From contig QHNR01000011.1 in assembly GCA_003218475.1 (NCBI GenBank), forward strand, positions 1 through 42,980: a stretch of DNA of 42,980 nucleotides, in the 5' to 3' direction. This document shows, piece by piece, positions 35,290 through 42,980 of this stretch. The notes under the pieces were generated by a model, which was given only the letters and a program-made list of their open reading frames with translations, made no database searches and had not been told where the DNA came from. Each line of letters starts with the position of its first letter. The first letter of the stretch is position 1. This stretch comes from Verrucomicrobiota bacterium. GTDB taxonomy: Bacteria; Verrucomicrobiota; Verrucomicrobiia; Chthoniobacterales; UBA10450. The position numbers and the translations under genes were made by a program.

Positions 35290-36201
35290 CTATCGCAGAG
35301 TCAGCCAAATCGAGCTTGCGCCCGCGCCGGCTGGAAAATCAGGGAGTTGAGGCGGCCAGTGAAATGTACCGGCACGGCGCGTTGCTTTCAGGCAATAACG
35401 GGCCATCACTTCCAAGGCATGCTCGCGCAACGCAGAGCAATTGGTGGAGAGCAAGATGTGGCTGTCTCGCTCTGCTAGTCCGAGAGCGTCTATGAGCACG
35501 TTTTCGAAATCATGTTCGACTTGAAACGTCTTTCCTCGAGGCGAACGCGAGAAAGTCGGCGGATCAAGAATGATCACGTCGAATTTTTCACCTTTCCTTA
35601 CGAGACGCGGCAACACAGCCCGGACATCATCTTCGATGAAGCGATGCTCGATTGTTGGAAGGCAGTTAAGCGCAAAATTCTCGCGACCCCGGGACAGATA
35701 CTTTTTGGAAAGATCGATGTTAAGGGTAGCTGCTCCGACATATGCCGCACTGACAGAAAACGAGCACGTATAGGCAAAGCAGTTCAGCAGCCGCTTGGGC
35801 GCAATATGCCGCACGTAGTGGCGATTTTCTCTTTGATCCAGAAACAGACCCGGGGAAAAGCCCGTCCCGAAGTCAATTCCGAACTTCAGATGTCGCTCGG
35901 TGGCGATGGTCTGTAAATTCTCGGCAGGGTCGCCAACAATCAGACGCGGTGGTTCACGCTCTTCATCTTTTCTCGAGACGAACCTTGCGAAAATGCGTCC
36001 AAGGTCGAAGCCCACAGAGCTTGTCCACGATTGCAGTTCAGCGAGAAGCCGCTCACGGGCCAGCACTCGTTTGAACGAAATAAGGATGTCCCGCCCGAAA
36101 CGCTCAACCCACCCATCCTCGATAGTGCAGAGGCGGTATGCGTCGGTTGCCGCCGCCTGAAAATCGCGAAGCAATCGTGCATCGATCCAGCCGAAATTCA
36201 T
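35290..36201 (-). CDS. Class I SAM-dependent methyltransferase, RlmI/RlmK-like (rRNA)
   Basis: The 303 residues resemble the catalytic part of 23S rRNA methyltransferases. GIDFGTGFSPGLFLDQRENR precedes a Rossmann fold (LLNCFAYTCSFSVSAA, motif I), then DLSKKYLSRGRENF and LDPPTFSRS (motif IV, the N/DPP-Y/F-type active site). The C-terminal LLSTNCSAL strand completes it. It lacks the N-terminal PUA domain of longer RlmI. Start ATG 36201 (MNFGWIDARLL) is preceded by GGAG; a 72-residue upstream extension runs through the divergent thrB promoter and is unlikely. The target base is unknown. Confidence 0.8.
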   Translation of the reverse strand: MNFGWIDARLLRDFQAAATDAYRLCTIEDGWVERFGRDILISFKRVLARERLLAELQSWTSSVGFDLGRIFARFVSRKDEEREPPRLIVGDPAENLQTIATERHLKFGIDFGTGFSPGLFLDQRENRHYVRHIAPKRLLNCFAYTCSFSVSAAYVGAATLNIDLSKKYLSRGRENFALNCLPTIEHRFIEDDVRAVLPRLVRKGEKFDVIILDPPTFSRSPRGKTFQVEHDFENVLIDALGLAERDSHILLSTNCSALREHALEVMARYCLKATRRAGTFHWPPQLPDFPAGAGASSIWLTLR

Positions 36202-36253
36202 CTTCTTATCGCTCCAATCGCGTACTTCGAATCGCCACCGCGCAACGGATCGG

Positions 36254-36281
36254 TTGCCGCCCGAGCCCGCATTGCTACACT
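36254..36281 (+). promoter_or_regulatory. Promoter upstream of thrB
   Basis: TTGCCG (36254-36259), a 16-base spacer and TACACT (36276-36281). The predicted leader to ATG 36335 is about 45 bases and contains a small GC hairpin (CCCC/GGGG near 36309-36328). Confidence 0.45.
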
Positions 36282-36334
36282 GCGGCATAGTCGATGCATT
36301 GTCCCGCACCCCTCCGCTGAGGCGGGGCACACCT

Positions 36335-37285
36335 ATGCAAGAAATAACCGTTCGCGTTCCGGCGAGCACTTCCAATCTCGGTCCTGGTTTTGATTGTCTT
36401 GGGGTCGCACTGCGCATCTATAATGATGTAACGGTGGCCCGTGGTGCGTCGCGTCAGCATCTTCATCCGCGAATTGTTTCCGACGCGGCGAACCGGTTTT
36501 TCAAGCAGTCGCGCCGGCGTGCGTTTCCCTTTTCCTGTTCAGTTGCAGAAAACGTTCCGTGGTCGCGCGGCTTGGGCAGCAGCGCAACCATTCGCCTCGG
36601 TATCTTACTTGCGCTCAATCGTCTCAGCGGTACTCCGCTCAATCGATTCACGATTTTCCGATTATGTGCCGAACTGGAAGGACATCCCGATAACGCTGCG
36701 CCGGCAACGTTTGGTGGCTTCACCATAGTACAACGTAGGGCGACCGTCTCGGTTGCACGGGACCAGCGGGACCCGGCGAGTCCATCCGGTGGCAAGCGAG
36801 ACGCATGCCCTACTCTTCAGCGCTTCGCAGTCTCGCCCCAATTGAATTTCGTTCTGTTCATTCCTGACCTTGAAATTCGCACCTCGAGAGCGCGAAATGT
36901 TCTACCTTCAAACATTTCACACATCGCTGCGGTCGAAAATTGCGCGAACGCGTGCGCGCTTACTGCGGCTTTGGTATCACAGGATTACCAAAAGCTGCGC
37001 GGCACATTTGCAGACCATCTTCACCAACCATTTCGCGCGAAGCTGATTCCTTTTCTTCCATGTGTCATCGCGGCCGCTGAGAAGGCCGGCGCGCTCGGCG
37101 CGTTTCTTAGCGGAAGCGGATCGACGATCGCGGCTGTCACGCTTAATTCATCAAAGACGATCGCGGCTGCCATGGCACATGCTGCAAAAATCCCGGGGCG
37201 CACAATCATCACGCACGCTGACAATCGCGGTGCGGAGATTCTCACCAATCACTATTCTTCATGGGCCGCCGACTTGAACAACTAG
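36335..37285 (+). CDS. thrB: Homoserine kinase
   Basis: ThrB phosphorylates homoserine for threonine synthesis. The 316 residues are a GHMP kinase: VPASTSNLGPGFDCLG at the N-terminus, the ATP loop RGLGSSA (residues 78-84), EGHPDN, and the C-terminal GAFLSGSGSTIAAV. ATG 36335 (MQEITVRVPAS) is chosen from homology; a longer frame from 36254 starts inside the promoter. About 20 residues near 143-163 (RDPASPSGGKRDACPT) look like an in-frame insertion of repeat-like DNA in a surface loop. The end overlaps lpxK by 25 bases. Confidence 0.93.
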   Translation: MQEITVRVPASTSNLGPGFDCLGVALRIYNDVTVARGASRQHLHPRIVSDAANRFFKQSRRRAFPFSCSVAENVPWSRGLGSSATIRLGILLALNRLSGTPLNRFTIFRLCAELEGHPDNAAPATFGGFTIVQRRATVSVARDQRDPASPSGGKRDACPTLQRFAVSPQLNFVLFIPDLEIRTSRARNVLPSNISHIAAVENCANACALTAALVSQDYQKLRGTFADHLHQPFRAKLIPFLPCVIAAAEKAGALGAFLSGSGSTIAAVTLNSSKTIAAAMAHAAKIPGRTIITHADNRGAEILTNHYSSWAADLNN

Positions 37286-38448
37286 AGGAGTTTGGAATCG
37301 ACGTGGTTCTCGGGCGCCGTCACGGCATTCGAGCGTCGGGGCTGCGCGGGATTCTTCACGCACTTTCATTCGTTTACGACCGCTTGGTGCAGCTACGGCT
37401 TTATCTCTATCGCAAGAGAGTGTTGCGCGAACGCGCGCTCGGTTGTCTCGTCATCAGCATCGGGAATCTTACCGTGGGCGGCACGGGTAAGACGCCGATT
37501 GTCGAGAAGTTTGCCCGTGCTTTGCAGGCTGGGGGACGGCGTGTTGCCATTCTGAGCCGCGGGTATAAGAGCGTGCCGCGCAAGCGAAATTGGCTGAGCT
37601 GGTTTCGCAGAGACTTCGATCCTCCCCGTGTTGTATCCGATGGCAAATCGCTGCTGCTCGACTCACTGACTGCGGGCGATGAGCCTTACATGCTCGCACA
37701 CAACTTGAAGGACGTAATCGTGCTCGTGGACAAAGACCGGGTAAAAAGCGGACGGTTAGCGATCGACAAATGGCACGTCGATACGTTGTTGCTCGACGAC
37801 GGATTCCAATATCTGCATCTGAAACATCGACTGGACATGGTGCTTGTCGATCGGCAAGCCCCCTTCGGAAACGAATTCCTGCTTCCCCGAGGCATGTTGC
37901 GGGAGAGACCGCGCAATCTCCGCCGCGCCAGCTACATCTTTATCACAAAGAATACCGGCCAACCTAATTCTGATCTCATGAAACGCATCCGCCGTTACAA
38001 TCGTACCGCGGAAGTCATCGAATGCGCGCATAAACCGCTCCATCTTCAGAATGTTTTTACGGGCGAACAATTGCCACTTACCGCTTTGGAGAACGCCTTC
38101 GTCGGCTCGCTGTGCGCGATCGCGGCGCCCGAAAGCTTCGAAGCCGCGTTGCAGAAACTCGGGGCGCATGTCGATCTCGCCAAGCGCTACATCGATCATC
38201 ACTATTATACTGAGGCGGAACTAATCAGCTTTACCAAGCGTTGTATCCGTCGAGACCTGGCGATGATTGTGACCACCGAAAAAGACTCGGTGCGAATGCC
38301 GCGTTTGCCTGAAGCGGAATTGAAAGTGCCGATCTATTTTCTGCGGGTGGAAATCGAAATCCTCAGTGGCCACGAAAGCTGGGAGCATTGCGTCGCCCGC
38401 ATCTGCAAACCAAAGTCCATGCTCTCGCCCGAACGCTTCTTCGCCTAA
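37261..38448 (+). CDS. lpxK: Tetraacyldisaccharide 4'-kinase (lipid A synthesis)
   Basis: LpxK phosphorylates the lipid A precursor at the 4' position at the inner membrane. The 395 residues show [18 protein letters not shown] (Walker A, about residues 66-82), SRGYK, and the [22 protein letters not shown] region. An N-terminal hydrophobic helix (about 28-50) can anchor it. It shows that the organism is likely Gram-negative with lipopolysaccharide. The start lies inside the thrB frame, suggesting coupled translation. Confidence 0.94.
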   Translation: MGRRLEQLEEFGIDVVLGRRHGIRASGLRGILHALSFVYDRLVQLRLYLYRKRVLRERALGCLVISIGNLTVGGTGKTPIVEKFARALQAGGRRVAILSRGYKSVPRKRNWLSWFRRDFDPPRVVSDGKSLLLDSLTAGDEPYMLAHNLKDVIVLVDKDRVKSGRLAIDKWHVDTLLLDDGFQYLHLKHRLDMVLVDRQAPFGNEFLLPRGMLRERPRNLRRASYIFITKNTGQPNSDLMKRIRRYNRTAEVIECAHKPLHLQNVFTGEQLPLTALENAFVGSLCAIAAPESFEAALQKLGAHVDLAKRYIDHHYYTEAELISFTKRCIRRDLAMIVTTEKDSVRMPRLPEAELKVPIYFLRVEIEILSGHESWEHCVARICKPKSMLSPERFFA

Positions 38449-38464
38449 ACGCTGCTCTCAATTC

Positions 38465-38500
38465 GATGTTGGACGTTGAGCGTTGGACGTTGGACGTTTG
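38465..38500. repeat. GTTGGAC heptad repeats between lpxK and the LigD polymerase
   Basis: Five near-perfect seven-base units of the GTTGGAC/GTTGAGC type fill the gap. The same heptads, inverted, are found inside purS at 30118-30152. Confidence 0.65.
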
Positions 38501-38508
38501 CTTCACGT

Positions 38509-39426
38509 ATGCCGAATAAGGCGGAGCTGATTGTAGAAGAGCGCAAGATTCAGGTCTCCAACCTAGACAAAGTGCTTTATCCGAAAGTCGGTTTCACCAA
38601 AGGACAGGTAATCGATTATTACATTCGCGTGGCCCCAGTGCTTTTGCCGCACTTGAAAGATCGGCCGCTCACTATGAAGCGCTATCCCAATGGAGTGGAA
38701 GGCGAATTTTTTTATGAAAAGAACTGTCCGTCGCATCGACCAAAATGGGTGAAGACGGCAAAAGTCTGGAGCGAAGGCAATCAACGGATCATGAACTATT
38801 GTCTCGTGAACGATCTTCCCACCCTCGTTTGGGCCGCAAACCTGGCCGACCTCGAGCTGCACACGTCGCTTTCGCGCAAGAACAACATCGAACGGCCGAT
38901 AGTGATGGTGTTCGACCTCGATCCCGGCGCGCCTGCCGACATCGTTCAATGCTGCCAGGTAGGGCTTTGGCTGCGGGATTTGTTGGGCAAAATGAAATTG
39001 AAGTCGTTCGCGAAAACGAGCGGCTCAAAGGGTCTTCAAGTGTACGTGCCGCTCAATACGACAGCTACTTATGACGAAACCAAGAATTTATCTCGCGTGC
39101 TTGCACAACATCTCGAACACGAACATGCCGGAAGGGTGACTTCGAACATGTCCAAGGCGGTGCGCAAAGGCAAAGTGTTCGTTGATTGGAGCCAAAACGA
39201 TGAACACAAAACCACCGTCTGCGTGTATTCACTTCGCGCGAAGGAAGAGCCGACTATCTCAACTCCAGTCACTTGGAACGAAGTCGAAAACTGTCTCAAA
39301 AAGAAAAAGCCTGATCTTTTGAAATTCCGCTCGGATCAAGTCCTTGCGCGCGTGGAAAAGCTTGGCGACCTGTTCGAGCCCGTCGAAAAACTCAAACAAA
39401 AACTGCCAAAGAAATGGGAGCTGTGA
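38509..39426 (+). CDS. ligD: Stand-alone LigD polymerase domain (primase-polymerase)
   Basis: In end joining, this domain fills gaps and adds ribonucleotides at breaks. The 305 residues carry the archaeo-eukaryotic primase fold. VSNLDKVLYPKVGFTKGQV opens it. The metal ligands are Asp136 and Asp138 in VMVFDLDPG, with Asp226 in VFVDWSQND, and SGSKGLQVYVP (171-181) binds the nucleotide. It complements the phosphoesterase-ligase protein at 25415-27175, 11 kb away; together they equal a full LigD. ATG 38509 is chosen over an upstream in-frame codon in the heptad repeat. The end overlaps the next gene by 13 bases. Confidence 0.93.
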   Translation: MPNKAELIVEERKIQVSNLDKVLYPKVGFTKGQVIDYYIRVAPVLLPHLKDRPLTMKRYPNGVEGEFFYEKNCPSHRPKWVKTAKVWSEGNQRIMNYCLVNDLPTLVWAANLADLELHTSLSRKNNIERPIVMVFDLDPGAPADIVQCCQVGLWLRDLLGKMKLKSFAKTSGSKGLQVYVPLNTTATYDETKNLSRVLAQHLEHEHAGRVTSNMSKAVRKGKVFVDWSQNDEHKTTVCVYSLRAKEEPTISTPVTWNEVENCLKKKKPDLLKFRSDQVLARVEKLGDLFEPVEKLKQKLPKKWEL

Positions 39427-40145
39427 AAAAGGACAGAAACACTGTCGATGCTAAAAGCCTTGCGTCTTTGCTAACCCTTGCCAAACAGGAGCTCAACTTG
39501 CTCTACACCGAGCCGCCGGCAATTCGAAACGGTGGAGCCGACGAAGGATGGTTTTGTCGTGAGCACACATATCACACGTATTTTTTACTGCGTTTGCTCG
39601 GCTACGAAGCTGATATTGAACTTGGCGATTTTGCCGTTCGAATGCCGACAGGATTTGGCGTCACGTCGTATGAAACTGATTCCGATCACGCATGGTGCGC
39701 TGTGCGAGACTTAGTGCCGATCGATCTCAGCATGGATTTTCGTTATCGTGCGGAACTACCGAAGTTAGAAAGTGCGATTGTCGGGAGAGACGGTGTCGGA
39801 CCATACAAAATCTTTTATTTCTATGGCCAACCCGAACTTGAGAGTTGGTTCCGCCGCGCGCCCGAGTCCCCGCAGATCGCATATCTTGTAAACGACGTTG
39901 CACGCTTTGATCCCATCATCCTACTTAACGAGCCAGAATCATTCTTCTTTCCAACTGACTCGAGCGGGTGGTTGCGGCTTTATGGTGCCGATATTTTTTG
40001 CCGAATCACAATGCATCTTTACGAGACCGTCCACGCTCGTGTTCGGCCGCTCTACGCCAAGTTCGACTCGCAATCAGCTTTTCGTTATGTGCGCACGCGA
40101 TATGCATCATCCCGGCTAGACATTGAGAAGATGCTTTCCTGTTAG
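39414..40145 (+). CDS. Transglutaminase/NAT-like cysteine-fold protein of unknown role
   Basis: The 243 residues show a possible catalytic triad in the right order and spacing for the papain/transglutaminase fold: Cys48 in EGWFCREH, His92 in DSDHAWCAV and Asp104 in VPIDLSMD. The segment YHTYFLLRLLGYEADIELGD between them fits the family helix and strand. The substrate is unknown. The start ATG lies inside the end of the LigD polymerase gene, so the two are probably co-translated. A link to DNA repair is inference from that overlap only. An alternative is a plain transglutaminase-like protein with no enzymatic role. Confidence 0.6.
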   Translation: MGAVKKDRNTVDAKSLASLLTLAKQELNLLYTEPPAIRNGGADEGWFCREHTYHTYFLLRLLGYEADIELGDFAVRMPTGFGVTSYETDSDHAWCAVRDLVPIDLSMDFRYRAELPKLESAIVGRDGVGPYKIFYFYGQPELESWFRRAPESPQIAYLVNDVARFDPIILLNEPESFFFPTDSSGWLRLYGADIFCRITMHLYETVHARVRPLYAKFDSQSAFRYVRTRYASSRLDIEKMLSC

Positions 40146-40291
40146 GACTTTGGCCTAGACAAAGTAAGACGATGCGCACGGAACAAATTGGAAGTGTCAC
40201 TGGTATCCTTTGCTGCGCGGTTCGGCCACTCGGCATAACAGGTTCATTTCGGATAAACCAGGATTTGAGCACAATGATACAGTGGTAGAAC

Positions 40292-40546
40292 ATGAATAAT
40301 CAGGCATGGTTTGATGTGGCTGGATGGGTGGGCGCAACTGCTCTCCTAATCGCTTACGCAATGGTTTCCCATAAGAAATTGGAAGGGGATTCGGCTACAT
40401 TCCAACTCCTTAATATCAGCGGCAGTCTTCTGCTGGCAGCTAACACCATCTTTTATGGATCCTATCCGTCCACGTTTGTGAACCTCATCTGGGCAGGGAT
40501 CGCCGTTTTTTCCATCGCTACCAGAAGGCGAGTTTCGTCGCGTTAA
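40292..40546 (+). CDS. Small CBU_0592-like membrane protein
   Basis: The 84 residues hold three short hydrophobic helices (about 8-24, 38-54 and 60-76). The pattern GWVGATALLIAYAMVS, then FQLLNISGSLLLAANT, matches the CBU_0592-like family. Its function is unknown. The following gene starts 14 bases after its stop. Confidence 0.75.
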   Translation: MNNQAWFDVAGWVGATALLIAYAMVSHKKLEGDSATFQLLNISGSLLLAANTIFYGSYPSTFVNLIWAGIAVFSIATRRRVSSR

Positions 40547-40560
40547 ACATCGCTAACCAG

Positions 40561-41244
40561 ATGGTGACCATTTTGGATCCAAGGCGCGTAGCTAGCTTGC
40601 CAGGCCTTGGAAATAGGCTGGTTAGATTGTTAGATGACGGAGGTCTTGTCTCTCGGTATGGCGCCAAAATTGGTTCTGGTACCATAAGTACAGAGCAGTT
40701 GGAGGCGGCGCTGTTTGTATTCATCTGCTCATGCGCGCGCCTTCGTTCGCTTTCCTCAGACAGCAAAGTTTCACAACAAGCAGTCGAGGAAACTGTTTTC
40801 GCGATGCTTGAATCTGTCAGCAACGGAAACCGTCTGGTAAGGCTCGGCGAATGGGGTTTGTCGGATTTCGAACAATCTCAGGTGATAATCGCTCTCGAAA
40901 CCCTTTTTGGCCCGCAGGTTCCGCTGAGTGATGAAGAGCCGCCCCGCGCGATCGAGCGCTTCGCGGTAAAATTTGGAGAATTAATGACAGCGCGGGTACA
41001 GGTTGGCACCGCGGCCTTGGCGAAAGCATTGAAGGCGGCGAGTGAAAAGGCAACGTCCGCAGGCGATCGCTGGCACTTCGCCCTAACGGAAATTTCAATG
41101 GATATTAATCGAGGATTGAAGGGGTGTCCGCTAACGACGCTTGCTGCCAATCCTGCTTTGTTGAGTCAATGGCACGACAATGCATTTTTTGAAACATCCG
41201 TTGTTTTACTTGATTACGTCGCACGTATTCACGAACTGATCTAG
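40561..41244 (+). CDS. Unknown helical protein
   Basis: I do not recognise the family. The 227 residues are mostly helical, soluble and without a signal peptide or cysteine motif. Features include FFICSCARLRSL-type helices near 50-65, an acidic EEPPRA stretch, and a long Ala/Lys helix (VQVGTAALAKALKAASEKAT). The gene follows the CBU_0592-like gene closely and its stop overlaps the region of the first cupin start (TAGTGCATATG), so all may form one unit. Confidence 0.55.
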   Translation: MVTILDPRRVASLPGLGNRLVRLLDDGGLVSRYGAKIGSGTISTEQLEAALFVFICSCARLRSLSSDSKVSQQAVEETVFAMLESVSNGNRLVRLGEWGLSDFEQSQVIIALETLFGPQVPLSDEEPPRAIERFAVKFGELMTARVQVGTAALAKALKAASEKATSAGDRWHFALTEISMDINRGLKGCPLTTLAANPALLSQWHDNAFFETSVVLLDYVARIHELI

Positions 41245-41249
41245 TGCAT

Positions 41250-41750
41250 ATGCGCAAAGTGAATCTCAAAGAGATCCCAGAGCAGGAACGGCAGTCGCCA
41301 AAGGGAAAGTTTGGCCGCATGACGAAGAACATTTCGATCGCGCTCGGTCGTGAGCCGGACTCGCTCGATTTGACAAAGCGGCATCCGTTTGACCTTGCGC
41401 TGGTGCGGATTCCAAAAGGCAAGACGCTTTGCCCCTATCACGCGCATGCCGCGGAATCGGAGCTTTATCTCGTCGTCTCCGGTCGCGGCAACGTTCGCGA
41501 TAAAGATGGAGTCACTGAAGTTGGACCGGGCGATGCGTTTCTATTTCAACCCTGCGAAGCGCACCAACTCAGTAACGCAGGTGATGAAGATTTTGTTTAT
41601 TATGTGATCGCCGATAATCCGCGCAGCGGCGGCACAACTGGTGACTCCTGTTATTATCCGGACAGTGGCAAGTGGGCAGTGACGAAGGAAGGAACCGAAG
41701 AATTCATCGTGAGAGGAACTGAGACCGACTATTTCGACGGCGAAGAATGA
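41250..41750 (+). CDS. Cupin-domain protein (tandem copy 1)
   Basis: The 166 residues form a single cupin barrel: PYHAHAAESELYLVVSGRGNV supplies the first His-x-His and Glu, and EAHQLSNAG the later His. The C-terminal TDYFDGEE is shared with copy 2. ATG 41250 matches the start of copy 2; GTG 41244 upstream is possible. Cupins of this size bind a metal and range from sugar isomerases to sensors; the activity is not readable. It is about half identical to the next gene by eye. Confidence 0.85.
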   Translation: MRKVNLKEIPEQERQSPKGKFGRMTKNISIALGREPDSLDLTKRHPFDLALVRIPKGKTLCPYHAHAAESELYLVVSGRGNVRDKDGVTEVGPGDAFLFQPCEAHQLSNAGDEDFVYYVIADNPRSGGTTGDSCYYPDSGKWAVTKEGTEEFIVRGTETDYFDGEE

Positions 41751-41762
41751 CAGAAGGCTGAA

Positions 41763-42251
41763 ATGCGGAAGGTAAACATTAACGAGATCAAAGAAGAAGC
41801 ATGGCAGTCGCCAGGCGGAAAATACGCCGTCTCGTTCAAAGGAATTTCTGAAGCACTCGGACGCGAGCCTGCCTCCCTCGATTTGTCCAAGCGTCATCCG
41901 TTCGATCTCGAATGGAACTGCGTTCCTCCCGGAAAACCAAATTTTCCTTATCATGCACACTCGGCGCAATGGGAGCTTTATTTGATTGTTTCGGGCGAGG
42001 GGAACGTGCGCCACAAAAATGGTACGACGGATGTCGTAGCCGGCGATGCGTTCATTTTCGGACCTGACGAAGCGCATCAATTGATTAACTCAGGCCAGGA
42101 AGACCTCGCCTACTATGTCATTGCGGACAACCCAATCGGCGAATCGTCGTATTATCCCGACACCGGAAAATGGAAGGTCAATAAATCGTCAGCGGCTGAC
42201 CGCGTCGTTATCAAAGGCCGGGAAACGGATTATTTCGACGGCGAAGAATGA
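41763..42251 (+). CDS. Cupin-domain protein (tandem copy 2)
   Basis: The 162 residues are a paralogue of the gene 12 bases upstream, sharing MRKVN at the start, LGREP and SLDL-KRHPFDL in the middle, and ETDYFDGEE at the end. The metal motif is PYHAHSAQWELYLIVSGEGN followed by EAHQLINSG. Divergence is spread along the length, pointing to an old tandem duplication rather than a recent one. Both copies likely arise from one transcript. Confidence 0.86.
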   Translation: MRKVNINEIKEEAWQSPGGKYAVSFKGISEALGREPASLDLSKRHPFDLEWNCVPPGKPNFPYHAHSAQWELYLIVSGEGNVRHKNGTTDVVAGDAFIFGPDEAHQLINSGQEDLAYYVIADNPIGESSYYPDTGKWKVNKSSAADRVVIKGRETDYFDGEE

Positions 42252-42257
42252 GCGATT

Positions 42258-42343
42258 GTGATGTCGCGCGAAGTCGAGGCATCTCTCGATACTCTGGCGT
42301 GCAAAGATAAATCCAGAGATTCCTCGACTTCGCTCGGAATGAC
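42258..42343. repeat. Palindromic repeat, GTCAT...ATGAC family (copy 2)
   Basis: The arms GTGATGTCGCGCGAAGTCGA and CGACTTCGCTCGGAATGAC, with inner ATCTCT/AGAGAT, match the element at 1741-1822. It starts 6 bases after the second cupin stop. A frame runs through it into the third cupin but is not thought to be translated. Confidence 0.75.
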
Positions 42344-42419
42344 AAACGACGGGTATGCGACGCCTAACCCCGAAGGAGACGCTGTTGCCTGTGACCTGCT
42401 CTGTATCCAAGTTCCAATC

Positions 42420-42806
42420 ATGGACTCCAATCAATCCCTGCAGGCTTTTCCCTACAAAACGTACCTGAACATTCTGCACGGCCCGCTTGAGCTCATCGAT
42501 GTGCAGAAGCTGGCCGATGCCTGCACCGACAAATGGTATAACCAGACGCTTTGCAAAGTGAATGACTCCGTCGTCAGGATGGCCGTGGTGCAGGGCGAAT
42601 ATCACTGGCACGAACACAAAGATATTGATGAATTCTTTTTCGTTCTGGACGGACATTTCCTGATCGATCTCGAGGATCGCGTTGTCGATCTTGCTCCAAG
42701 ACAGGGCTTTGTTGTTCCCAAAGGTGTGCGTCATCGCACGCGCGCTCCTGAACGAGCCGTTATCTTGATGGTCGAGCGCGCCGACATCGTTCCGACTGGC
42801 GACTAA
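42420..42806 (+). CDS. Cupin-domain protein (third, distinct type)
   Basis: The 128 residues form a compact cupin with the classical metal motif GEYHWHEHKDIDEFFFVLDG followed by PKGVRHRTRA. It differs from the two tandem copies upstream and resembles small stand-alone cupins of sugar or hormone-like metabolism; the role is unknown. Start ATG 42420 (MDSNQSLQAF) is preferred; the in-frame extension from 42258 lies within a palindromic repeat and reads like junk. Confidence 0.85.
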   Translation: MDSNQSLQAFPYKTYLNILHGPLELIDVQKLADACTDKWYNQTLCKVNDSVVRMAVVQGEYHWHEHKDIDEFFFVLDGHFLIDLEDRVVDLAPRQGFVVPKGVRHRTRAPERAVILMVERADIVPTGD

Positions 42807-42817
42807 TGGATAGGGCT

Positions 42818-42908
42818 GTTATGTTGAGCGAAGCGAAACATCTCTGTCTATTTCCGAGGAAAATCAGTCCAGAACTGCTCAGAAATTCTTCGCGTCGCTC
42901 AGAATGAC
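42818..42908. repeat. Palindromic repeat, GTCAT...ATGAC family (copy 3)
   Basis: The left arm GTTATGTTGAGCGAAGCGAA and right arm AATTCTTCGCGTCGCTCAGA ending in ATGAC match copies 1 and 2. It lies 11 bases after the third cupin stop, so the cupin genes are followed by two copies of the family within 650 bases. Confidence 0.75.
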
Positions 42909-42980
42909 ATTGGAATAAAGGGAGAGCCCGGCGCCACAGAGCAGCACGTGAAAATAGTTTCCGGCGGACAAACGGGGGTG

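Noticed and set aside
36202-36417. N-terminal extension of the minus-strand methyltransferase.
   Set aside because: It overlaps the divergent thrB promoter and start, has no domain signal, and ATG 36201 has a GGAG upstream.
40147-40165. ACTTTG/CAAAGT hairpin after the transglutaminase-like gene.
   Set aside because: The stem is only 6 bp and lacks a T-tract, too weak to call a terminator.
42258-42419. N-terminal extension of the third cupin.
   Set aside because: It is encoded by a palindromic repeat; the cupin homology starts at 42420.

Overview
The window reads as a chromosome segment of a Gram-negative bacterium. The best guess is Verrucomicrobiota, close to the soil Spartobacteria/Chthoniobacterales. 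This rests on protein style, an lpxK gene (lipid A synthesis), a separate purS, a DUF2723 membrane protein, a two-part LigD and many short palindromic intergenic repeats. The lineage is an inference; no 16S gene is present.

Layout. 1-3287: the tail of an unknown membrane protein, tRNA-Thr(GGT), tuf, tRNA-Trp(CCA), secE, nusG, rplK. 3471-12861: an accessory block between rplK and rplA, which are adjacent in most bacteria. It holds a nuclease-like gene, a coupled minus-strand operon of three exported proteins (CocE/NonD hydrolase, beta-propeller protein, DUF885 metallopeptidase), a DUF2723 membrane protein and an exported amidohydrolase. 13006-25282: rplA, rplJ, rplL, rpoB, rpoC, a PduO-type cobalamin adenosyltransferase, rpsB, tsf. 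25415-29788: LigD phosphoesterase-ligase, a GIY-YIG protein and a glycogen-debranching-like glucosidase. 29860-32039: purS, a Pmp3-type peptide, purQ, bioD. 32167-36201: an unknown protein, tyrS, dodecin, small membrane and exported proteins, an rRNA-methyltransferase-like gene. 36335-42806: thrB, lpxK, a stand-alone LigD polymerase, a transglutaminase-like protein, small unknown genes and three consecutive cupins.

Three genes are broken as written. tuf lacks about 35 bp covering its G3 switch region. rpoB has an in-frame TAA with a possible GTG restart. The CocE-type hydrolase carries two compensating one-base indels in or beside short homopolymers. tuf and rpoB are normally essential, so consensus or assembly error is the leading explanation, but each is worth checking in reads.

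Two patterns recur. First, several genes have a sigma-70-like promoter whose -10 box ends only 6-8 bases before the start codon, which predicts leaderless mRNAs. Second, at least six families of short palindromic or heptad repeats lie at gene ends. Some have entered coding sequence and lengthened the C-termini of PurS and PurQ. I found no CRISPR array, prophage, insertion sequence with a transposase, or recognisable multi-gene defence island. The most plausible accessory or defence-like candidate is the lone PD-(D/E)XK-like gene at 3471-4493.
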